NCBI GenBank assembly: GCA_958422185.1
Contig: CATZNW010000006.1
Location: 1 to 64,000, forward strand
Reading direction: 5' to 3'
Source: an uncultured Clostridium sp.
GTDB taxonomy: Bacteria > Bacillota > Clostridia > Oscillospirales > Acutalibacteraceae
Length of the DNA stretch: 64,000 bases
The notes under the pieces are model-generated. The model made no database searches. It saw only the letters and a list, made by a program, of their open reading frames with translations, and had not been told where the DNA came from. The position numbers and the translations under genes are program-made. Of this stretch, positions 8,402-15,861 are shown piece after piece. The number at the start of each line of letters is the position of its first letter. The first letter of the stretch is position 1.

Positions 8402-9196
8402 ATGAATGAAGGTAACGGCAAAAGCAGAGAAGAAAAGAAAAACAAAAAAAGAATCGTGCTTCTGATCCTTGCCATTATTGTTTTTGTATGCGCATGTGTT
8501 TATATAGGTTTTTATATTTATAACTCTACAATGGCGCAAAAGGAGTCGGAGATCGTTACAACCCCGGATACCACATCATCAGAATCAGGCCCGCTTGCGG
8601 ATAATCCTGTTGATTTTGAATCGCTGCAGCAGGGCAATGATGAGATTTATGCTTGGATCAAGATAGAGGATACCGAAATTGATTATCCGATAGTGCAAAG
8701 TAAAAATGATGACGATTTTTATCTTCGGCACAGCGCTTATGACAAATCCTGGCTGGCAAGCGGAGCGATATATACGCAAGGAATGAACAGCAGGGATTTT
8801 TCAGACCCGGTTACGGTTATTTACGGCCACAACGGTTACAGGGAAACGATGTTTACTGCCCTTCATGAATTTGAGAATGAGGAATTTTTCAATTCCCATG
8901 AATATTTCTATATCTATATGCCGCAGAGGAAGCTTACTTATCAGGTGGTCTCCGCCTTTAAGTATGATGACAGGCATATCATGAATTCTTTTAATTTTGC
9001 CGTTCCTCAGGACCTGGCAAATTTCCAGGAAACGGTTAAAAATCCAAGTTCGGCTCTTAAGAATGTAAGAACGGAGCTTGATGTTGCGATTGATGAAAAC
9101 AGCAAGATAGTAGTGCTTTCTACCTGTATTACAAATCAGAAAAGCAACAGATATCTTGTTTGCGGAGTGTTAGTAAAAGATGAAAAAACCAATTGA
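8402..9196 (+). CDS. srtB: Class B sortase
   Basis: 264 residues: a basic cytoplasmic head, one membrane anchor (about 17-40), and the sortase barrel outside. Class B features are the IDYPIVQSKNDDDFYLRHS entry, catalytic His in VIYGHNG (about 142), Cys in VVLSTC (about 241) and Arg in SNRYLV (about 250). The enzyme cleaves sorting signals between Thr and Gly and joins the protein to peptidoglycan or pilin. The neighbouring SPDTG protein is its likely substrate. The ATG at 8402 is taken; a GTG three codons earlier is possible, and the ribosome-binding site is weak in both cases. It overlaps the next gene by 17 bases. Confidence 0.93.
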   Translation: MNEGNGKSREEKKNKKRIVLLILAIIVFVCACVYIGFYIYNSTMAQKESEIVTTPDTTSSESGPLADNPVDFESLQQGNDEIYAWIKIEDTEIDYPIVQSKNDDDFYLRHSAYDKSWLASGAIYTQGMNSRDFSDPVTVIYGHNGYRETMFTALHEFENEEFFNSHEYFYIYMPQRKLTYQVVSAFKYDDRHIMNSFNFAVPQDLANFQETVKNPSSALKNVRTELDVAIDENSKIVVLSTCITNQKSNRYLVCGVLVKDEKTN

Positions 9197-10439
9197 CCCT
9201 AATTTGGACGCTGCAAACGGAAATTTTCTTTTTTCGGAAAATGATGCGGCGATCCCTGAGATCGAAAAAAAAGTACGCCTGACGGAAGATTCTGTTCCCT
9301 CCGGAGGAGATATTTTCCTTACGGAAGAAACACCGGAGCATCACAGCCACCGTCACCATCACCATTCTTCCGGGAGCAGTTCGCACCGCCACCATCACAG
9401 CCGCAGAAGACACAGGCGCAGGAAAAAGCATAAATTGCCTGTTGCGGTAAGGATACTGATAATTATTTTTGCGATCCTTTTTGCCGCGGTCGCCATAATA
9501 GGCGGCACATATCTTTATTTAAGAGAAACCGGGCACAGTTCACTGGTGGTTGAACCTGCTAACCCCAAATATGAAGAAACGATCATTTATAACGGCCACA
9601 CTTATGTGTATGACCGTAATAAGGTGGCATTTGCTTTTATCGGGGTGGACCGTGAAAGCATAGTGCCGGATGACGATACTCTTATAGGTAATTCCGGCCA
9701 GGCGGATACGGATATTGTTGGAGTTATAGATACGAATACGGGTGAGATCAGCGTGATCACCATTCCCCGTGATACGATGGTGGATATTGATCTTTATACG
9801 GTAGGCGGTGAGTTCGTAAGAACGGAAAATATGCAGCTCTGCCTTGCTTATGCTTACGGAGACGGCGGCGCTTCTTCCTGTGAAAATGTTACTGCGTCTA
9901 TCAGCCGTATACTGGGCAATGTGCCTGTTGATAAGTATTTCGCGCTTGATCTCAGCGGTATTGCCCCGCTTAATGATGCGATCGGCGGCGTAACCGTAAC
10001 TTCGCTTTATGACTTCCCTCAGGACGGCGTTTATGAAGGGGATACCGTTACAATCCGCGGCGATTTCGCCGAAACCTATGTGCGCCACAGAGATCTGAAC
10101 TCGATAGAAGCGTCGCTGAACAGAACAAAGCGCCAGACCCAGTATATAGAGGCGTATGTTGAACAGCTCAGAGGGGCTGTGCTCAATGACTTTTCTGTAA
10201 TTTCAAACCTGTATAATACCGCTTCTCAGTACAGTCAGACCAATATTTCACTGAATGAAGTAACGTATCTTGCTTCCGTTGTTTTGTCACACGGAATTTC
10301 GGGTTATAATCAGTATACTCTTGAGGGAGAGATGCGCGCATCTGAAACGGTTACTGAAGACGTATTTGCCGAATATCATCTAGATCAGGATTCGGTAATG
10401 GAAGTTGTTGTAAACTGCTTTTACGAGCAGGTTAATTAA
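9180..10439 (+). CDS. LytR-CpsA-Psr (LCP) family wall-polymer ligase with His/Arg-rich head
   Basis: 419 residues. LCP enzymes transfer lipid-linked glycopolymers onto peptidoglycan outside the membrane. The LCP core is seen from FAFIGVDRE (about 142) through DTDIVGVIDTNT, ITIPRDTMVDID (pyrophosphate-binding Asp/Arg) and TYVRHRD to SLNRTKRQTQY. One membrane segment (about 88-108) precedes it. The cytoplasmic head is unusual: residues 55-84 are almost entirely His, Ser and Arg (HSHRHHHHSSG, then RRRHRRRKKHK). Such a stretch could bind metal or anionic lipid; that is inference. It overlaps srtB by 17 bases, linking protein anchoring and wall-polymer attachment in one operon. Confidence 0.92.
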   Translation: MKKPIDPNLDAANGNFLFSENDAAIPEIEKKVRLTEDSVPSGGDIFLTEETPEHHSHRHHHHSSGSSSHRHHHSRRRHRRRKKHKLPVAVRILIIIFAILFAAVAIIGGTYLYLRETGHSSLVVEPANPKYEETIIYNGHTYVYDRNKVAFAFIGVDRESIVPDDDTLIGNSGQADTDIVGVIDTNTGEISVITIPRDTMVDIDLYTVGGEFVRTENMQLCLAYAYGDGGASSCENVTASISRILGNVPVDKYFALDLSGIAPLNDAIGGVTVTSLYDFPQDGVYEGDTVTIRGDFAETYVRHRDLNSIEASLNRTKRQTQYIEAYVEQLRGAVLNDFSVISNLYNTASQYSQTNISLNEVTYLASVVLSHGISGYNQYTLEGEMRASETVTEDVFAEYHLDQDSVMEVVVNCFYEQVN

Positions 10440-10456
10440 TTTTAAAGGAGCAAGCA

Positions 10457-11299
10457 ATGAATACTGAACTGAAAAGAGAGCTGGAGATATATGCCGCTCA
10501 GATAAGACTTGGCATCATTGAAAGCACTTACAGCGCAAAGGCGGGCCACCCCGGCGGCAGCCTTTCGGCGGCGGATGTTATAGCTTATCTTTACGGCCGC
10601 CAGATGAAGTATGATGTTAAAAATCCCAGGGACCCGAACAGAGACCGATTTGTTCTTTCAAAGGGCCATGCGGCGCCCGCGCTTTACAGTGCGCTTGCGT
10701 ATAAGGGCTTTTTCCCTGTAGAGGATCTGAAGACCCTGCGCCATATTGATTCATATCTTCAGGGCCATCCCAATATGAATACCGTCCCCGGCGTTGATAT
10801 GAGCACAGGTTCCCTCGGGCAGGGCATCAGCGCTGCGTGCGGAATGGCAAAAGGCGCTAAAATGCTTGGTAAAAATGATATTAAGATCTATACTCTTCTC
10901 GGTGACGGGGAAATAGAGGAAGGTCAGGTATGGGAGGCAATGATGTTCGCTTCCCAGTACGGGCTGGATAATCTTTGTGTGATTATAGATGTTAACGGGC
11001 TCCAGATAGACGGAGCATGTGAGGATGTTATGAGCGCAGAGCCTATCGATGATAAAGTCCGCGCTTTCGGATTTGACTGCATTGTTATCAACGGCAATGA
11101 TTTTGATGAGCTGGAAAAAGCTTTTGACACCTTTGAAAAAAGCACAAAACCCTTTGCTATAGTTATGAAAACCGTTAAGGGCCTGGGCGTTTCGTATATG
11201 GAAAATGCGGTTGACTGGCACGGAAAGGCACCGAATCAGCAGGAATACGAAATTGCAGTTAAAGAACTTAATGAAAAACTTGCTCAATTGGAGGTGTGA
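10457..11299 (+). CDS. Transketolase, N-terminal (TPP-binding) subunit
   Basis: 280 residues. This is the first half of transketolase, which moves two-carbon units between pentose-phosphate-pathway sugars. TPP-binding elements are GHPGGSLSAADV, LSKGHAAPALY and GDGEIEEGQVWEA with VNGLQIDG. In many anaerobes the enzyme is encoded as two proteins, and the second half follows directly. The ribosome-binding site is AAAGGAG, with the ATG at 10457. The gene starts 17 bases after the LCP gene without a terminator between them, so it may share that transcript. The product must pair with the downstream subunit to be active. Confidence 0.95.
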   Translation: MNTELKRELEIYAAQIRLGIIESTYSAKAGHPGGSLSAADVIAYLYGRQMKYDVKNPRDPNRDRFVLSKGHAAPALYSALAYKGFFPVEDLKTLRHIDSYLQGHPNMNTVPGVDMSTGSLGQGISAACGMAKGAKMLGKNDIKIYTLLGDGEIEEGQVWEAMMFASQYGLDNLCVIIDVNGLQIDGACEDVMSAEPIDDKVRAFGFDCIVINGNDFDELEKAFDTFEKSTKPFAIVMKTVKGLGVSYMENAVDWHGKAPNQQEYEIAVKELNEKLAQLEV

Positions 11300-11301
11300 T
11301 C

Positions 11302-12246
11302 ATGGCAGAAGAAAAATGTATTGCTACGCGCGAAAGCTACGGCAACGCGCTTAAGGAACTTGCCGAAAACGGCGCCGATAATCTTGTTGTGCTGGATGCG
11401 GATCTTTCAGCCGCAACAAAAACTGCCATATTCAAAAAGGCTTTCCCGGAGCGTCACATAAACTGCGGTATTGCGGAATCAAATATGATGTGTGTTGCCG
11501 CGGGACTCAGTACGATGGGCTTTGTTCCGTTTGCCTCCAGCTTTGCGATGTTTGCAGCGGGCAGGGCATTTGAGCAGATCAGAAATTCGATCGGCTATCC
11601 TCATCTTAATGTTAAAATAGGCGCAACGCATGCCGGTATATCCGTAGGCGAGGACGGTGCTTCTCACCAGTGCTGCGAGGATTTTGCCCTTATGCGCTCT
11701 ATTCCTGGAATGGTCGTTATCTGCCCTGCCGATGATGTTGAGGCAAGGCAGGCGGTAAAAGCGGCTTATTCTTACAACGGCCCAGTTTATCTGAGATTCG
11801 GCAGGCTCGCTGTTCCCGTGTTCCACGGGGATGATTATAAATTTGAAATAGGTAAAGGTGAACTTGTAAAAGAGGGCTCGGATGTTACGATTATTGCAAA
11901 CGGTCTTATGGTTGCCGAGGCGATCGAAGCAGGCAAAGAACTGCAAAATGCCGGCATCAATGCGGAAGTTATTAATATTGCAACGATAAAACCGCTTGAT
12001 AAGGAGCTTGTTGTTTCTTCGGCTGAAAAAACAGGCAGGGTCATAACTGTTGAAGAGCATAATATCGTAGGCGGGCTCGGCGAGGCTGTGTGCGCCGCGC
12101 TAAGCTCCGAATGCCCGGTTCCGGTTATGCGTATCGGTATAAACGATGAATTCGGACACAGCGGCCCTGCAAAAGATCTGCTGAGGCAGTTTGGCCTTTC
12201 CGCTGAAAATATCGTTAAGGTAACAAAGGATTTCATAAATAAATGA
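11302..12246 (+). CDS. Transketolase, C-terminal subunit
   Basis: 314 residues, comprising the pyrimidine-binding and C-terminal domains of transketolase. The catalytic Glu that activates TPP lies in INCGIAESNMM, and SVGEDGASHQ and the C-terminal EHNIVGGLGEA are family-typical. GGAGGT is six bases before the ATG at 11302. A GTG at 11296, overlapping the previous stop, is also in frame, but it falls inside the spacer. The split form is typical of archaea and many Clostridia. A terminator follows at once (12247-12284), so the transketolase pair closes this transcription unit. Confidence 0.95.
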   Translation: MAEEKCIATRESYGNALKELAENGADNLVVLDADLSAATKTAIFKKAFPERHINCGIAESNMMCVAAGLSTMGFVPFASSFAMFAAGRAFEQIRNSIGYPHLNVKIGATHAGISVGEDGASHQCCEDFALMRSIPGMVVICPADDVEARQAVKAAYSYNGPVYLRFGRLAVPVFHGDDYKFEIGKGELVKEGSDVTIIANGLMVAEAIEAGKELQNAGINAEVINIATIKPLDKELVVSSAEKTGRVITVEEHNIVGGLGEAVCAALSSECPVPVMRIGINDEFGHSGPAKDLLRQFGLSAENIVKVTKDFINK

Positions 12247-12284
12247 TTTAAAGACCGCTCCTACTGAGCGGTCTTTAAATTTTA
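12247..12284 (+). terminator. Terminator after transketolase
   Basis: A perfect 14-bp stem TTTAAAGACCGCTC / GAGCGGTCTTTAAA, loop CTACT, then TTTT. Confidence 0.9.
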
Positions 12285-12343
12285 ACCTGGATTTAACATT
12301 TGCAACACGGATTTGACAGGCAAGGATAAAATATTGCGTAGTT

Positions 12344-12372
12344 TTGACAGCTTATAAATCCATTCTTTATAT
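12344..12372 (+). promoter_or_regulatory. Promoter of the GtrA operon
   Basis: TTGACA (12344-12349), 17-bp spacer, TTATAT (12367-12372). The -10 is imperfect. It leads directly into the 22-bp palindrome at 12379. Confidence 0.45.
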
Positions 12373-12378
12373 AAATGT

Positions 12379-12400
12379 TATAAATTATATATAATTTATA
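12379..12400 (+). repeat. Perfect 22-bp A/T palindrome abutting the ribosome-binding site
   Basis: TATAAATTATA followed by its exact complement TATAATTTATA, ending one base before TAAGGAGA. In DNA it could be a dimeric operator; in RNA, a weak hairpin next to the Shine-Dalgarno. Confidence 0.6.
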
Positions 12401-12416
12401 TAAGGAGATATGAACT

Positions 12417-12617
12417 ATGAAAAATATTCTTTCTAATATTTTCTGCACGGTGCTGTCTGTTCTCAGCATAGCGGGAGGAGCCGTACTTTTTGTAAAAAGT
12501 TTTCCGGAGGATCTGATCTGGAATCTGGCAGGAATTGTTATGATCATTGCGGGAACTGCCGCAATCCTTTCAAAGATCACAGGCGCGCTGAGCGCAGAAA
12601 AGTGGAGAACGGTATGA
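12417..12617 (+). CDS. Small two-helix membrane protein
   Basis: 66 residues with two hydrophobic segments (about 4-26 and 33-56) separated by KSFPEDLIW and ending in a short polar tail. AAGGAGA lies about eight bases before the ATG. Its stop overlaps the next start (ATGA), so it is coupled to the GtrA gene. I do not recognise a family. Because it is always translated with GtrA here, it may be a partner subunit or a membrane adaptor; this is inference from position. It is too small for a confident homology call by eye. Confidence 0.7.
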   Translation: MKNILSNIFCTVLSVLSIAGGAVLFVKSFPEDLIWNLAGIVMIIAGTAAILSKITGALSAEKWRTV

Positions 12618-13138
12618 AGCAAAAATTAAAGGCATTTACCGATAAACATAAGGAAATATGGAAATTCATCAAGTTCTCTTTTACGGGAATAAGCACCTCT
12701 GTGCTCGAACTTGCTGTGTTCATGTTTCTTCAGTATGTTGTTTTCAGATCTTTAAATGAAGTGCCCGTTACAGATAATCCGGTCCTGTCTTTTCTGGGTA
12801 TCGAATATCAGGGCTATCTTTATTCATATGCGATATCGGCTACGATCGGTTATGCCGCCGCATATGTAATGAACCGGAAACTGACGTTTCAGGCAGATGC
12901 AAATCCGGTTTTGTCAACCATTATTTATGTGATTATGGTTGTTTGTACTATTGCGTTCAACACCTGGTTCGGCGCGTTCCTGGGAACGCTTGTAACAAAC
13001 AGCGGATACAACAATGTTTTCATTGAAATGCTTACCAAGATAGTTGTAATGACTGTTCCTACGCTTTGGACTTATCCGCTCAACCGCTTTGTTATTCACA
13101 GAAAGAAAAAGCCGCAGTATGCAGATAAAACATCTTAA
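12614..13138 (+). CDS. GtrA family membrane protein (copy 1)
   Basis: 174 residues with four predicted membrane helices. The family signature is present: WKFIKFSFTGISTSVLELAV at the start, SYAISATIGYAAAYVMNRKLTF in the middle, and PTLWTYPLNRFVI at the end. GtrA proteins are thought to move polyprenyl-phosphate-linked sugars across the membrane for modification of wall or surface polysaccharides. The ATG at 12614 overlaps the previous stop and follows GGAG. A paralogue follows directly, overlapping by 20 bases. Between helices 1 and 2 both copies carry an unusual insert (NPVLSFLGIEYQGYLYSY), which implies recent duplication. Confidence 0.9.
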   Translation: MKQKLKAFTDKHKEIWKFIKFSFTGISTSVLELAVFMFLQYVVFRSLNEVPVTDNPVLSFLGIEYQGYLYSYAISATIGYAAAYVMNRKLTFQADANPVLSTIIYVIMVVCTIAFNTWFGAFLGTLVTNSGYNNVFIEMLTKIVVMTVPTLWTYPLNRFVIHRKKKPQYADKTS

Positions 13139-13655
13139 AATATTCGCGGCGCGGCACCGCGAACTTTGGAAATTCATTAAATTCAATTTTACCGTTATAG
13201 TAACCTCGGCGCTGGATATATGTATTTACCTTTTGCTTTTATATCTTGTTTTTCCGCCTCTGAATTCACAGCCTCTGCCGGACAGCGAGATCCTTTCATT
13301 CCTCGGCATCAGATATAAAGGGTATCTGTATTCCTATCTGATCTCAACTACCGCAGGTTATGCTGCCGCATATCTCATGAACAGAAAGGTCACTTTTCAT
13401 TCGGATGTTCATCCGGCATACAGTTCGGTTTTATATCTTCTGCTTGCAGTATTCAATATATTGTTCAGTTCATGGTTCGGCGGTATCGCCGGCACTTTTA
13501 TGGCAGAGCATTCTCTGTCCAATCCCGTATCTGAAATCGTTTCGAAATTTATTATAATAAATATCCCCACTCTATGGACTTATCCTATTGAAAGGTATAT
13601 AATTCAAATTAAGCGGGGTGCTTTCAGGAGAAAAGAAAATGATAATTGCAACTGA
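13119..13655 (+). CDS. GtrA family membrane protein (copy 2)
   Basis: 178 residues, clearly paralogous to the preceding gene: WKFIKFNFTVIVTSALD, SEILSFLGIRYKGYLYSY, TAGYAAAYLMNRKVTF and PTLWTYPIERYII align without large gaps. The ATG at 13119 is chosen because homology to copy 1 begins about there; the ribosome-binding site is weak, which suggests coupling to the upstream gene. Two adjacent GtrA genes could form a heteromer or serve two sugar carriers. No glycosyltransferase lies beside them, which is unusual for a GtrA gene. The 3' end overlaps the HAD gene by 17 bases. Confidence 0.88.
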   Translation: MQIKHLKIFAARHRELWKFIKFNFTVIVTSALDICIYLLLLYLVFPPLNSQPLPDSEILSFLGIRYKGYLYSYLISTTAGYAAAYLMNRKVTFHSDVHPAYSSVLYLLLAVFNILFSSWFGGIAGTFMAEHSLSNPVSEIVSKFIIINIPTLWTYPIERYIIQIKRGAFRRKENDNCN

Positions 13656-14469
13656 TTTGGACGGTACTCTGCTTTCGGACAGCACGAAAATAAGCAGTGA
13701 AAACCTTGGCGCGATCAGAAGAATGTATGAAAACGGCGTTTATACCGTGATTGCAACGGGGCGCACCTTTTTTGAGATCCCTGACGAGCTTTTGGAGTGC
13801 AAGTATATTGATTATATCATTTACTCAAACGGCGCGGCAGTTTATAAAAGGGGAACGGGTGTTTTGTATTCAAGATATTTTGCTCCCCAGACGGCTTTGG
13901 GGGTATACAGGATACTGAACAATGCCAGAACCTTTATTGAACTGTATGCAAAGGGGATACCTCTTGTTGATTCCGCTAAATTCAGCGAAAGAGGTTTCGC
14001 CCGATACCGTATAGATCCGGAGTATCTGCCGGAAATGCGCAGAAGCCGAAAGCCTGTTGATAATCTTGACGGCGTTATCAGCCATCCGGATCTTAAACTT
14101 GAGATGTTTGATGTGTTTTTCAGGGATATGCAGGAAAGAGCGGAATGCAGGAGCAGAATCAGATCCTGTTTCCCCGAACTTCAGATCACTACTTCCATGC
14201 GTAATAATCTGGAGATAATGAACTCCGGCGTAAACAAGGGTACGGGGCTTTTGAATCTGTGCAGACTTGAAGGGCTCAGCACAGATGATGTTGTTGCTGT
14301 TGGGGACAGCAAAAATGATATTTCCCTTTTTTCGGCGGCAAAGTATGGCTTTGCGGTTTCCAACGCCTGTCCGGAGCTTAAAAGCGTGAGCGACGGCGTT
14401 ATCTGTTCAAACGAGGAAAATATAATGTGCTGTCTGGAAGAAATGGTAGGAAAGAAAGTGCTTGTATGA
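13639..14469 (+). CDS. Cof-type HAD phosphatase
   Basis: 276 residues, typical for the Cof subfamily (C2B cap) of HAD hydrolases that dephosphorylate sugar phosphates or nucleotides. Motif I is IIATDLDGTLLS at the N-terminus (nucleophile Asp and acid/base Asp), motif II is VIATGRT, the Lys of motif III is in MNSGVNKGTG, and motif IV is VAVGDSKNDISLF. CAGGAG is eight bases before the ATG at 13639. The gene overlaps the GtrA copy upstream and the MBL hydrolase downstream (ATGA). The substrate cannot be told from sequence. Co-translation with GtrA suggests lipid-linked or sugar phosphates, but this is weak. Confidence 0.9.
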   Translation: MIIATDLDGTLLSDSTKISSENLGAIRRMYENGVYTVIATGRTFFEIPDELLECKYIDYIIYSNGAAVYKRGTGVLYSRYFAPQTALGVYRILNNARTFIELYAKGIPLVDSAKFSERGFARYRIDPEYLPEMRRSRKPVDNLDGVISHPDLKLEMFDVFFRDMQERAECRSRIRSCFPELQITTSMRNNLEIMNSGVNKGTGLLNLCRLEGLSTDDVVAVGDSKNDISLFSAAKYGFAVSNACPELKSVSDGVICSNEENIMCCLEEMVGKKVLV

Positions 14470-15317
14470 ATTGTATCCACTTTTTAAACACAGGTCATTC
14501 AGATTGCATAATAATAGAGAGCAACGGTCATTTTGCAATGGTTGACGCGGCTGAGGATACTGATTATCCGCCCAACAAGCCTGCGCTCAAATATCCGGGA
14601 TATGAAAGGGAAGTGCTGGATTACCTTTATAAAAACTGCATGGGTGCAGACGGTCTTGTTCATCTTGATTTTGTGCTTGGCACACATGCCCATTCGGATC
14701 ATATCGGCGGGTTTGACACCGTTATAAATGATGACCGGATCCTTATCGAAAAGGCGTATTTAAAGCCTTATATCGAAAGCGCTATAAATTATTTTGAACG
14801 CACACAGTGGGATAATACTGAAGTCTACAATCAGATGAAAGACGCGCTTGACACAAAAAAAGTGCCTGTAATTTCTGATTTTGACAGTACTTCTTTTCAT
14901 CTGGGCGATTTTAAGATCACTTTTTTCAATGGCTCCGTTGCGCACAGGCGCAGAAAAACCGGAGAAAATGAAAATTCGGTAGTTACCCTTGTTGAATACG
15001 GCGGCTGCCGTGCGCTGCTTGCCGGTGATATGAACAGAAAGTGCGGCGGAGAAAAAGAGATCTCAAAGGCCGTCGGCAAGGTAGATCTTCTGAAAGTGGG
15101 TCATCACGGTTATGAGTGGTCGTCCTCAAAATTATGGCTGCAAACGCTTAATCCGGATATCGCCGTTATTCCGAATGATATGCAGCATGTCCACAAAAGT
15201 GTGGCTGCAAGAATAAAAAAATTCAGTGGCGCCAAGATCTATGCCACAGTTGACAACAACGGCGTAAAAGCTGTTTTTAAAAACGGAAAAATAAGTATTG
15301 AAACGGATATCATGTAA
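14466..15317 (+). CDS. Metallo-beta-lactamase-fold hydrolase (ComEC C-domain-like)
   Basis: 283 residues. The metal-binding motif is GTHAHSDHIGG (about 76-86), with further ligands in LLAGDMN and KVGHHGY, the pattern of the C-terminal nuclease-like domain of ComEC/Rec2 and its stand-alone relatives. The N-terminus (FLNTGHSDCIIIES, MVDAAED) matches that group. There is no signal peptide or membrane segment, so it is cytoplasmic. The ATG at 14466 overlaps the HAD stop. It closes the five-gene operon and is followed by a terminator. Known relatives cleave phosphodiesters or phosphonates; the substrate here is undetermined. Confidence 0.87.
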   Translation: MNCIHFLNTGHSDCIIIESNGHFAMVDAAEDTDYPPNKPALKYPGYEREVLDYLYKNCMGADGLVHLDFVLGTHAHSDHIGGFDTVINDDRILIEKAYLKPYIESAINYFERTQWDNTEVYNQMKDALDTKKVPVISDFDSTSFHLGDFKITFFNGSVAHRRRKTGENENSVVTLVEYGGCRALLAGDMNRKCGGEKEISKAVGKVDLLKVGHHGYEWSSSKLWLQTLNPDIAVIPNDMQHVHKSVAARIKKFSGAKIYATVDNNGVKAVFKNGKISIETDIM

Positions 15318-15354
15318 AAAGACCGCGGTTATGCTTGCATTTCCGCGGTCTTTT
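15317..15354 (+). terminator. Terminator of the GtrA/HAD/MBL operon
   Basis: AAAAGACCGCGG (15317-15328) pairs with CCGCGGTCTTTT (15343-15354), 14-nt loop, T-rich end. Confidence 0.85.
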
Positions 15355-15396
15355 GATATACTTAAATTATGTTATAATATATTCGGAGGGACAGCA

Positions 15397-15741
15397 ATGA
15401 AGAAAGTTAAAATAACAGTTTTGAAAACCACGCTTGACAAAGAACTGGCCGCAGAGTACGGAGCAGAAGGTCTTACGGCGTGCCCCATGATGAGGGAGGG
15501 GCAGGTGTTTTATGCTGATTATGCCAAACCGGACGGCTTTTGCGATGAGGCTTGGAAAGCGATATATCAGTATGTTTTTGCGCTTGCCCACGGCGCGGGC
15601 GACGGGATCTTTTATTACGGCGACTGGATCAGAAAGCCGGGGGTTGCGATCTGCAGCTGCAACGACGGTCTGCGTCCGGTTATATTTAAGCTTGAGGCAA
15701 CTGACAAGGAGTCCGAGATAGACTATACTCCGGTACGATAA
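15397..15741 (+). CDS. TIGR04076-like small protein
   Basis: 114 residues. An excellent CGGAGGGA site precedes the ATG at 15397; in-frame upstream codons run through the terminator and are not coding. The pattern of a short charged start (KKVKITVLKT), a central CPMMREGQVF, then GDWIRKPGVAICSCNDGLRPVIFKLE matches the small cysteine-containing TIGR04076 family found in anaerobes. Three Cys (in ACPM and ICSCND) could bind metal. The function of the family is not known. It is a single gene between two hairpins. Confidence 0.75.
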   Translation: MKKVKITVLKTTLDKELAAEYGAEGLTACPMMREGQVFYADYAKPDGFCDEAWKAIYQYVFALAHGAGDGIFYYGDWIRKPGVAICSCNDGLRPVIFKLEATDKESEIDYTPVR

Positions 15742-15805
15742 AAATATTTAAAAGCGCGCAAAGAAAAAGGGCAGAGCCGTTTAGTCGATATGATAGAATG
15801 AAGTA

Positions 15806-15830
15806 AAGCCGCGAATATTATTCGCGGCTT
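15806..15830. terminator. Hairpin between convergent genes
   Basis: A perfect 10-bp stem AAGCCGCGAA / TTCGCGGCTT with a 5-nt loop. There is no clean T-tract on either side (AAATAAATTTT on plus), so termination strength is uncertain. Confidence 0.5.
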
Positions 15831-15861
15831 AAATAAATTTTGTTACCTAACCTTTTCTGCA

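Noticed and set aside
9345..9430. CAC/CAT-rich repeated DNA that looked like a short repeat array
   Set aside because: It is codon repetition encoding the His/Arg-rich head of the LCP protein, not a CRISPR or intergenic repeat.
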